From NCBI GenBank assembly GCA_026874595.1, contig CM049314.1, positions 63,028,800 to 63,092,799 on the forward strand: a DNA stretch of 64,000 bases, in the 5' to 3' direction. The position numbers and the translations under genes are program-made. Position 1 is the stretch's first letter, and each line of letters begins with the position of its first letter. The notes beneath the pieces were generated by a model, which worked only from the letters and a program-made list of their open reading frames with translations, did no database searches and was not told the DNA's origin. This document shows, piece by piece, positions 62,201 through 64,000 of this stretch. The stretch is from Sipunculus nudus. Its lineage: Eukaryota; Annelida; Sipuncula; Golfingiida; Sipunculidae.

Positions 62201-62703
62201 CGAAACTGTCCAGCCAAATTGTCCAATATTTCACAGAAATGATCCCTGGAACAATCTCTTTCAAGTTTGTTCGAATGGTTCCAGTGCGGAGATTTTTGGC
62301 TGAGTTACAGGAGGTTGAACTTAGTCATCTGTCCAAAAAAGCACACTAAAATTAAAATCTCAGAAATGGCTAGAGCTATAATCACCAAATTTTATATAAA
62401 TGTTTGTCACATATGTCATATCTGAGTTTGAGGTATTGGTGGCGCCACCTACATTGATGTGGTTTTTACAAGCGAAAATGTAATTTTAAACTCTTCTAGC
62501 TGATACACTGATTTATGATGAAACTGTTAAGCTGATTGGTTTAAACTTTACAAGAATTATTCTATAGTAGGGTTCTGCCAATTTTATAAGAATAGATTGG
62601 GTAAATACAGTATTAAAAAAGCATTGTATCACCGTCCAGTTGTTTACGTGCTTTTGTTCACAGGTTGCTGATTTCTCAGATAGAAGAATTCCTTAATCCA
62701 GAT
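19921..62703 (+). CDS. large multi-exon coiled-coil protein, unrecognised; gene runs to or past 62.7 kb
   Basis: Twenty-eight coding exons can be joined by splice consensus into an uninterrupted 979-codon frame, from ATG at 19,921 to 56,686. They are listed individually below as exons 2-29. An eight-codon exon at 62,680-62,703 may follow, and the 3' end is not secured. The protein has a polar N-terminus (1-75), heptad-rich coiled coils (about 76-145, 165-350, 360-430, 510-550), a Cys/His knot (C474, H476, C477, H478, C479, H480), and a Lys/Pro/Ala/Gln-rich linker (557-634). A globular-looking C-terminal half with Trp and Pro motifs and a further helical segment (787-833) follow. No enzyme motif, signal peptide or membrane segment is visible. 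A cytoskeletal, centrosomal or ciliary scaffold is possible from the composition but is not shown. Most introns are phase 0. Confidence 0.85.
20157..20203. repeat. (TA)n microsatellite in intron 2
   Basis: About 47 bases of pure TA starting 26 bases after the exon 2 donor. Long frames on both strands through this tract are artefacts of the repeat. Confidence 0.95.
21116..21390. mobile_element. MITE, GGTATGGTTTTCAGGC family, copy 2
   Basis: Ends AAAGGTATGGTTCTCAGGC and GAAAACCATACCTTT are inverted repeats. The interior aligns by eye with the 19.5 kb copy, including CATATGACATTTTTATC. Confidence 0.7.
21671..21715 (+). CDS. coiled-coil gene, exon 3
   Basis: 45 bases between TTTTCAG| and |GTAAGT, phase 0 at both ends. 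Encodes ALKDFDNLYDDNKSG. Confidence 0.82.
22132..22185 (+). CDS. coiled-coil gene, exon 4
   Basis: 54 bases, acceptor CTTTACAG|, donor |GTAAGT, phase 0/0. Encodes NTMLDDLALQVSDLEGGP, an amphipathic helix ending in Gly-Gly-Pro. Confidence 0.82.
22757..23130 (+). mobile_element. SINE family 2 copy in intron 4
   Basis: A tRNA-like head (GTAGCTGAGGGGTAGAGC, then GAGAGTTCGAGGC) and the body word GAGTGCGCCTTTCAGGGGTTCC. The tail ATATAAAATGAG and TTAGCTAACAT matches the minus-strand copy at 12.5 kb. Confidence 0.85.
23940..24023 (+). CDS. coiled-coil gene, exon 5
   Basis: 84 bases, ATTTTGCAG| and GAA|GTAAGG, phase 0/0. Encodes residues 104-131, a Lys/Leu-rich helix from LKMQLKNFINDY to KTQRDE. Confidence 0.82.
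24385..24711. mobile_element. MITE, pogo/Tigger-like, TA target duplication
   Basis: 327 bases bounded by CAGTAGAACCTCAAAT and its inverse ATTTGAGGTTCTACTG, with TA on both sides. The right end contains TCAATTATCC and AATTCGGATATTTG, shared with the solitary end near 9650-9706. Confidence 0.85.
25052..25072 (+). CDS. coiled-coil gene, exon 6 (microexon)
   Basis: 21 bases between TTTTTCAG| and |GTGAGT, phase 0/0, encoding ALENLAE. It continues the heptad pattern. Its size makes it easy to miss and a candidate for alternative inclusion. Confidence 0.68.
25914..25940 (+). CDS. coiled-coil gene, exon 7 (microexon)
   Basis: 27 bases between ATTTTCAG| and |GTGAGC, phase 0/0, encoding WFTSDHLGM. 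It can be skipped without frame change. Confidence 0.65.
25985..27416 (+). mobile_element. Helitron/Helentron-like non-autonomous element, family A, copy 1
   Basis: Begins A|TCCGTCAAAAC and ends ATTCTAG|T. A TTTTGGCGGA word near the 3' end is an inverted subterminal repeat of the 5' TCCGCCAAAA (consensus). A small hairpin, GTAGT...ACTAC, precedes CTAG by seven bases. The core is a tandem array of about 275-base units; corresponding GACAGGTGGC words lie near 26,425, 26,706, 26,979 and 27,252. No helicase gene is present. Tandem cores with subterminal inverted repeats are known from Helentron-associated elements of bivalves. Confidence 0.72.
27732..27787 (+). CDS. coiled-coil gene, exon 8, GC donor
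   Basis: Acceptor TAATAAAG|, donor AG|GCAAGT. Encodes DYSLSFSTEDEEEFDKGV plus two bases of an Arg codon. The GC donor is required: with it the next exon continues as R-E-G-L-V-S in frame. The alternative acceptor at 27,739 runs into a stop. Confidence 0.78.
28177..28281 (+). CDS. coiled-coil gene, exon 9
   Basis: 105 bases, TTTCAG| and AG|GTAAGA, split Arg codons at both ends. Encodes a strong helix from EGLVSARMGIDKLQ to STADLD. Confidence 0.83.
29284..29339 (+). CDS. coiled-coil gene, exon 10
   Basis: 56 bases, TTTCTGCAG| and GAAG|GTAAAG, entering in phase 2 and leaving in phase 1. Encodes REREKLQEEIMRAMKEYNE. Confidence 0.82.
29473..30005. mobile_element. foldback element in intron 10
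   Basis: The left arm (about 29,473-29,590) and right arm (about 29,885-30,005) are diverged inverted repeats. For example CCAGAAACCACTGGAATTC pairs with GATTTCCAGTGGTTTTTGG, and the match continues inward through CTTTGACAT and ACTGAT words. The loop of about 300 bases includes a 48-base tandem duplication (about 29,759-29,849) and the word CCAACAGATGGCGAT. No coding frame. Confidence 0.72.
30856..30981 (+). CDS. coiled-coil gene, exon 11
   Basis: 126 bases, TTATGTCAG| and T|GTAAGT. Encodes residues 220-261, including KDKMDKQKAAMMGDDMSG and GEICGLLKKVRDQGSD. The weak polypyrimidine tract is offset by an excellent donor. Confidence 0.82.
31080..31310 (+). mobile_element. SINE family 3 fragment in intron 11
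   Basis: Shares GGCAGGCAAATGTAGAA, GGGAGACCAGAAAGGCAAA-type and CAGACTGATCCTCTT-type words with the copy at 34,595-34,905. The tRNA-like head is not recognisable here. Confidence 0.5.
31310..31450 (+). repeat. interspersed repeat, copy 1
   Basis: About 140 bases with TTGATTGATTTTTATGAAACT and AAGTCAGAGGTCACAAGA, repeated in the same order at 52,185-52,330 (TGATTGATTTTCATTAAACT, GAGGTCAGAGGTCACAAAA). Each copy lies a little upstream of a coding exon. Confidence 0.6.
31527..31599 (+). CDS. coiled-coil gene, exon 12
   Basis: 73 bases, CATAACAG| and AA|GTATGT. Encodes VTELEDKVNEMAKNMEREG and MKVA; the first codon is a split Tyr, the last a split Lys. Confidence 0.82.
31910..31940 (+). CDS. coiled-coil gene, exon 13 (short)
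   Basis: 31 bases, CTTTTTCAG| and CAG|GTATCG, phase 2 to phase 0. Encodes the rest of Lys then LQITLRQAQQ. Confidence 0.72.
32521..32622 (+). CDS. coiled-coil gene, exon 14
   Basis: 102 bases, GATATTCTAG| and CAG|GTAGTA, phase 0/0. Encodes a highly charged helix, LESRLKDDNTELMKQKARAE to KKLKKQLGAQQ. Confidence 0.83.
32760..33190 (+). repeat. pyrimidine-rich degenerate minisatellite in intron 14
   Basis: About 430 bases of mostly C and T on the sense strand, built from degenerate units around CCATAATCCTTGTTTCCTTC and TCTCCACTC. No coding evidence; the open frames here arise from the skewed composition. Confidence 0.7.
33704..33757 (+). CDS. coiled-coil gene, exon 15
   Basis: 54 bases, TTCTTTTAAG| and GAG|GTAATT, phase 0/0. 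Encodes SQSKNNGGIGQEMESQAE, a flexible break between coiled segments. Confidence 0.75.
34595..34905 (+). mobile_element. tRNA-derived SINE, family 3
   Basis: Head GGAATAATGGTTAGGGCACC with a decayed B box (GGTTGACAATTAGAATC), then a body with GGGAGGCAGGCAAATGTAG and CAGACTCTTCACTGAGTC. Related to the fragment at 31,080-31,310. Confidence 0.65.
35249..35362 (+). CDS. coiled-coil gene, exon 16
   Basis: 114 bases, TTTTATAG| and ATG|GTGCGG, phase 0/0. Encodes AQDLETNFAQG to KTQLRECQKQLDAITM. The donor is weak. The stronger-looking GTATAT eight bases later would throw exon 18 into a stop, so the weak one is preferred. Confidence 0.75.
36086..36142 (+). CDS. coiled-coil gene, exon 17
   Basis: 57 bases, TATATCAG| and AAG|GTAGGT, phase 0/0. 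Encodes EHNDLQEKHKENMELLEEK. Confidence 0.82.
36746..36918. mobile_element. MITE, pogo/Tigger-like, TA target duplication
   Basis: 173 bases bounded by CAGTGAAACCTCAC and GTGGAGTTTTACTG, with TA on each side, ending about 70 bases upstream of exon 18. The interior GAGGTGGTC words repeat twice. Confidence 0.7.
36990..37141 (+). CDS. coiled-coil gene, exon 18
   Basis: 152 bases, TTGTTACAG| and GG|GTAAAA, phase 0 to 2. Encodes DDQIESLLHDKAELLAQMKK and then a Ser/Thr/His-rich, probably disordered stretch. Confidence 0.82.
38013..38160 (+). CDS. coiled-coil gene, exon 19 with Cys/His knot
   Basis: 148 bases, AATTTACAG| and GAG|GTAGGT, phase 2 to 0. Encodes residues 456-505, with GGHTCSHCHCHVSSRR in the middle: three Cys and three His in seven positions, which could bind a metal ion. 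The flanks are Ser/Gly/Lys-rich. Confidence 0.82.
38508..40730. repeat. two diverged copies of a tandem-core repeat in intron 19
   Basis: Copy b starts TTTTTAGCTCAGCTGACTA at 38,508, with GTCCGGCCGTCCGGCCGTTAA. Copy c occupies about 40,110-40,730. Both share a TGGCA(C/T)(G/A)TTT region, TTTTCACAG...ATATATA, TCTGAAATTTCAAAG and a C run followed by a TTAGT/ACTAG stretch. AT-rich DNA with no coding sequence lies between. Confidence 0.6.
41085..44153 (+). repeat. AGCTCAGCTGACTG tandem-core repeat, five units, with nested Helentron
   Basis: The start has GAAAGTCATCTGAGCTATAG and GTCCGTC repeats. The end is CAGTCAGCTGAGCG...CCCATGGGTCACTTGTTC at about 44,114-44,153. The core is a tandem array of about 338-base units, with corresponding CTGGTGGCGCCACCTG positions near 41,414, 41,753, 42,089, 42,432 and 42,773. 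A family A Helentron is inserted at 42,798-43,965. The inner inverted words CTCAGCTGACTG and CAGTCAGCTGAG near the two ends are clearest in the copy at 50.8 kb. Confidence 0.75.
42798..43965 (+). mobile_element. Helitron/Helentron-like element, family A, copy 2 (nested)
   Basis: Starts A|TCCGCCAAAACGAAG and ends ATTCTAG|T, as in copy 1, and interrupts a unit of the host repeat whose uninterrupted form is at 51,835-52,036. It contains GGTCACATGTGAACTGGTGCC and repeated GTGGCGCCACCTG, like copy 1, with fewer and more diverged units. Confidence 0.75.
44456..44830 (+). pseudogene. non-LTR retrotransposon (LINE) endonuclease fragment
   Basis: One frame holds PIVIMGDFNIDIS (44,595-44,633), the AP-endonuclease GDFN motif. 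A frameshift near 44,690 leads to HGNTIDLVFTN and TWLDHKILLATI, the following conserved parts of the domain. RT is absent. Stops and the frame change show it is dead. Confidence 0.7.
45203..45235 (+). repeat. solitary end of the AGCTCAGCTGACTG family
   Basis: CATTCAGCTGAGCGCCGTGA followed by CCCATGGGTCCCTTGTTA matches the right end seen at 44,114-44,153 and 51,999-52,036. Confidence 0.65.
45403..45555 (+). CDS. coiled-coil gene, exon 20
   Basis: 153 bases, TCCTTTTAG| and GCT|GTAAGT, phase 0/0. Encodes residues 506-556: SGPAEALKKKEEMVRQLMQR and EHYEKSLTLMHQKLVKAKQN, a coiled coil. Confidence 0.85.
46580..46813 (+). CDS. coiled-coil gene, exon 21 (low-complexity linker)
   Basis: 234 bases, TTATACAG| and ATA|GTGAGG, phase 0/0. 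Encodes residues 557-634: a basic start (VPKKKSKKSSPS), a Gln/Pro/Ala-rich middle and an acidic end (DTDEETKQEKPVSAESSKEE). Probably disordered. The reading frame beyond the donor closes after six codons, so retained-intron transcripts would truncate the protein here. Confidence 0.8.
47763..47972 (+). CDS. coiled-coil gene, exon 22
   Basis: 210 bases, ACTTACAAG| and AGG|GTGAGT, phase 0/0. Encodes residues 635-704, non-coiled: TFDEDELEVLGPILNKDGD, then LIPFAFTPRALMVSVSVQAH. The ordered, hydrophobic character suggests a folded segment. Confidence 0.82.
48300..48640. repeat. dispersed repeat with CACTCAGAGAGTGCAGACCT start
   Basis: The word GAGAGTGCAGACCTCCACCAA, the TGATAATTTCATCAAAATCT middle and the AACTTTTTGAGCAATGTTGC, CAAACAAACAGAAAAACCAA end look like a repeat type common in animal genomes. 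This is recalled from general acquaintance with such sequences and not matched here to another copy. Confidence 0.4.
48877..48924 (+). CDS. coiled-coil gene, exon 23 (short)
   Basis: 48 bases, ATATTACAG| and ATG|GTAGTA, phase 0/0. Encodes GMQTDPKLDPLSAWAM. Confidence 0.72.
49609..49806 (+). CDS. coiled-coil gene, exon 24
   Basis: 198 bases, CCCTATAG| and GAG|GTATGG, phase 0/0. Encodes residues 721-786, with RGWKPPMPPSSWIEYDPTM and a Met/Asp-rich stretch ending TMTAANFIGKE. Two Trp and a Pro cluster suggest a binding motif. Confidence 0.83.
49990..50410 (+). mobile_element. SINE family 2 copy in intron 24 (old)
   Basis: Diverged copy with GAACTCAAAGCTCAGGGAT, TTTCACGGTCAACC, CTCCCAGGCCTACAGGTGTGG and a GGAACTCTGCAGATGTATGTG tail, in the same order as at 22.8 kb. 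Confidence 0.7.
50832..52036 (+). repeat. AGCTCAGCTGACTG tandem-core repeat, three units, no insertion
   Basis: Starts TTAGCTCAGCTGACTGTAAG and ends CAGTCAGCTGAGCG plus CCCATGGGTCACTTGTTC. The near-terminal CTCAGCTGACTG / CAGTCAGCTGAG words are inverted. Units of about 337 bases, with GGTGGCGCCACCT near 51,160, 51,497 and 51,833. Its last part (51,835-52,000) is the unoccupied version of the site holding the Helentron at 42,798. Confidence 0.8.
52185..52330 (+). repeat. interspersed repeat, copy 2
   Basis: Counterpart of 31,310-31,450, with the same TGATTGATTTT...ATTTACAATA...GAGGTCAGAGGTCACAAAA order. Confidence 0.6.
52524..52664 (+). CDS. coiled-coil gene, exon 25
   Basis: 141 bases, CATGTTTCAG| and AAG|GTATGT, phase 0/0. 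Encodes residues 787-833, an amphipathic segment from LERMIMGIQGFVEYTNKFID to ALAQLEK. Confidence 0.84.
53270..53460 (+). mobile_element. SINE family 1 body, tRNA head decayed
   Basis: Shares GTGGTTTTCTCCGGGTTCTT, CAGTTTCCTCCA, CTATGGAGAGTGCATTGATC and TACAATCTGTGTAAAATAAA with the copy at 9,245-9,478. Confidence 0.7.
53799..53884 (+). CDS. coiled-coil gene, exon 26
   Basis: 86 bases, TATCAAAG| and AAAAG|GTACTG, phase 0 to 2. Encodes ELQRPPSTDLFGEEMEH and IPGLNPLQMQK. Confidence 0.8.
54609..54679 (+). CDS. coiled-coil gene, exon 27
   Basis: 71 bases, TTGTCACAG| and CAG|GTAAGT, phase 2 to 1. Encodes TISTAGASLMEKNEKSVFMW plus PTA. Confidence 0.8.
54680..55336. other. intron 27, nothing recognised
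   Basis: AT-rich sequence. One 88-codon open stretch at 54,797-55,063 has no splice sites, family resemblance or helix pattern like its neighbours, so I take it as intron. Confidence 0.5.
55337..55467 (+). CDS. coiled-coil gene, exon 28, GC donor
   Basis: 131 bases, TGTTTCAG| and CAG|GCAGGT, phase 1 to 0. Encodes AKEPATEYEEDESSVKLSVQ and GAIETLRQTYILVLSNLHTQ. The GT four bases later would bring a stop within five codons of exon 29, so a GC donor is the reading that keeps the frame. Confidence 0.75.
56537..56686 (+). CDS. coiled-coil gene, exon 29
   Basis: 150 bases, CTTTTGTAG| and ATG|GTAAGT, phase 0/0. Encodes residues 930-979: QHVYEQIYGMLQKREGAG, then a Pro-rich stretch and SVSDSVLDM. The good donor shows that the gene continues. 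Confidence 0.84.
56883..57028 (+). repeat. start of another dispersed repeat interrupted by the family B Helentron
   Basis: TTAGCGAACCTGTGAGCTTA, CGGCGTCGTGCATCGTC and a sentence-like GAGCTAGCATCACCAAACTTT. Similar language (GAGCTATAATCACCAAATTTT, GGTGGCGCCACCTAC) resumes at about 62,160-62,480 after the Helentron, so the host repeat probably spans the insertion. Confidence 0.55.
57682..57698 (+). promoter_or_regulatory. candidate CTCF motif
   Basis: GCCACCAGGGGGCGTGG matches the vertebrate CTCF core (CCACCAGGGGGCGC) at almost every position. Known bilaterian conservation of CTCF makes the word meaningful; binding here is inferred. Confidence 0.45.
58850..60110 (+). repeat. tandem array of AGATGGCGCTGCAG units in family B
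   Basis: GATGGCGCTGCAGCAATCAT begins near 58,871, 59,075, 59,279 and 59,495, with a diverged unit near 60,089. Spacing is about 204, 204 and 216 bases for the first four. Each unit has CCATATCTCCAAAACTATAG and a CTCGTGGGGACTCTGTC-type stretch. Two units carry the fuller GCCGCCAGATGGC(G/A)CTG word (59,488-59,504 and 60,082-60,098). Confidence 0.85.
60780..61800 (+). repeat. tandem array of CTAGGGGGCGCT units in family B
   Basis: Units of about 310-326 bases begin with GGCCGCTAGGGGGCGCTG at 60,811-60,828 and again at 61,137-61,154. Changed versions follow at 61,446 (GCCACTAGTGGGCGCTC) and 61,767 (TGCTAGAGGGCGCTACA). Units share TCTTCTCCATAACCT and GTCACTTTGTCAGTGT-type words. Confidence 0.85.
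62680..62703 (+). CDS. coiled-coil gene, candidate exon 30
   Basis: 24 bases between TGATTTCTCAG| and GAT|GTAATT, phase 0, encoding IEEFLNPD. An alternative acceptor 16 bases upstream (TTCACAG|) gives ten codons and a stop, and would make this the terminal exon. Which is used cannot be settled from sequence alone. Confidence 0.35.
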
Positions 62704-63440
62704 GTAATTTACTTTCAAGTTTATTCAATCAAAGTTAACAATAACAAATGTCCAAATTTATATATTATGATAGTTTGCCCTATTTTCCACTTAACTGATT
62801 CTGTTCTCTGTCTCTTTCTCTCTGTATTAACTCCTGTTCTTATTCCTGTCTCTTCTCTCTCTCTTAGCTCTCTAACTCTCTTAAGCTCTGATCTTAACTG
62901 TCTGGTTCAGTAACCAGTATCTCTATTTATACATTTGCCCAAAATAATAATTGCAATTAAGGAATTTCTTACAGCATTAATACAAGACATATTGTGTAAT
63001 ACATTCAACACCTTTCTTGCCCTCCTGTGAATACGTAAGTCTAAACTGTTAATTAATTAGTTTTATCTGTGCCTGTCTCTTCAAGAGTAAACCCATGCAG
63101 TCAAATGTATGAACATGCTTATTAATGAATTCTCTGTGAATACTTATCAAAGGGCAGTTAACTAATAAACTGAATTGTAATTAGAAAGTTATCCTGCACA
63201 GAAGTCTACTAAATACCTGTTTCATTCCATAGGAGTGATCACCTTATAATATCTAATGAAAATTGGTAAAATATAATGATTTGAATTATCATAAATTTAT
63301 CACACTTGTGATAATTGTAGCCAATTGAAAAAGGCTTTCTGTATTTGAAAACAGATTTGACAATAAGATAAGTTTCAGCAGCCAAGTCAAGAGGTCACTC
63401 AGTACAAACAGGTCGAGTCCAGACATCACCATGGCAACTG
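62704..63440. other. AT-rich intron or intergenic DNA, no exon supported
   Basis: Contains a short pyrimidine-rich stretch at about 62,795-62,890. I found no further coding exon with good splice sites before the right edge. Confidence 0.45.
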
Positions 63441-63444
63441 ACCT

Positions 63445-63520
63445 GGCTGGGGGGGGGGTGTCTAGACAATGTGTCTAGACATCTAGACACAGCGTCTAGA
63501 CGTCTGAACACAATGTTTAG
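63445..63520. repeat. G run followed by TCTAGAC clusters
   Basis: A run of G at about 63,449-63,458 is followed by four TCTAGA words (63,461, 63,474, 63,482, 63,495) and degenerate relatives to about 63,520, spaced 8-13 bases. Confidence 0.7.
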
Positions 63521-63554
63521 ATGTAGAATTCCCAGATTATTGGAACTATATCTT

Positions 63555-64000
63555 TCAACTGTTTGAAAAAATTTGGTTTGCATTTTAAGCGAATCTGGTT
63601 TATCATCAGGTCACATGTGAACTGCTGCACCCTCATTTTTTGTTGACCTCTGACCTTTCCTTGTTGCCCAGCGTCCATTGGTGTGTCTGTTTCCACACTT
63701 AAACCCACATATCTCGGGAACCATTTGACCGATCAGGCTAAAAATTTTGCACAAATGTAGCCCTTTGGTAGCTTTATAACATACACTAAAAATGGTGGCG
63801 CCACCTGCAACCATTTTTGCACAGCGTCCATCTGTTCATTTGCCTTGGCATAATATCACTCATATCTCAGCAGTGGTTTGACTTATCCACCTGAAATTTT
63901 GCAGGTTTATACATCCTGGACAAGTTTCTCGATTTTATGACAGGTGGCGCCACCTACATTCATGTTTACTCTGCAGACATCAAAGCTCATATCTCAGGAA
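63555..64000 (+). mobile_element. Helitron/Helentron-like element, family A, copy 3 (runs off window)
   Basis: From about 63,600, GGTCACATGTGAACTGCTGC, TTGACCTCTGACCTTTCC, CAAATGTAGCCCTT and GGTGGCGCCACCTGCA follow the same order as copies 1 and 2. The 5' end is unclear and the 3' end lies beyond 64,000. Confidence 0.75.

Overview
This window comes from an AT-rich animal nuclear genome, most likely a bivalve or other lophotrochozoan. Genes are split by many introns. There are tRNA-derived SINEs, TA-flanked MITEs, Helitron/Helentron-like repeats with tandem cores, and a Ty3/gypsy element. Nothing bacterial is present. The taxon is inferred from repeat style and was not tested by search.

Region 1 (1-6481) is an almost complete LTR retrotransposon on the minus strand. 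Its LTRs of about 0.9 kb differ by only two small indels in my reading. It encodes Gag, protease and integrase in one 986-codon frame. A separate downstream frame carries the end of reverse transcriptase plus RNase H. Integrase lies before RT/RNase H, the order known from Gmr1-like Ty3 elements, and the Gag has a SCAN-like region. The catalytic core of reverse transcriptase is missing at a sharp junction near 1627-1648, so this young copy is defective.

Region 2 (6.5-18.3 kb) is gene-poor. It holds (TA)n tracts, hairpins, SINEs, a MITE and a decayed NLR-type immune gene on the minus strand (CARD-like plus NACHT-like pieces, 14.28-15.43 kb). The flanks of that relic are duplicated next to it at 13.0-13.56 kb without the coding part.

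Region 3 (18.36 kb to the right edge) is one long plus-strand gene. A candidate CRE/E-box/ETS/E2F promoter and noncoding first exon at about 18.4-18.56 kb are followed by 28 coding exons (19,921-56,686). Read through every junction they give an open frame of 979 codons. A 24-base candidate exon follows at 62,680. The product is a predicted coiled-coil protein with a disordered start, a C/H-rich knot, a Pro/Ala/Gln-rich linker and a conserved-looking C-terminal half. I do not recognise the family. Two introns appear to be GC-AG.

Its introns hold most of the repeats. These include two Helentron-like families, one copy nested in another tandem-core repeat whose unoccupied relative is also present. 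They also include a third tandem-core family, MITE pairs flanking exon 2, a foldback element, several SINEs and a LINE endonuclease fragment. The last large intron (56.7-62.7 kb) carries tandem units with near-consensus CTCF-like motifs, the most interesting regulatory signal in the window.
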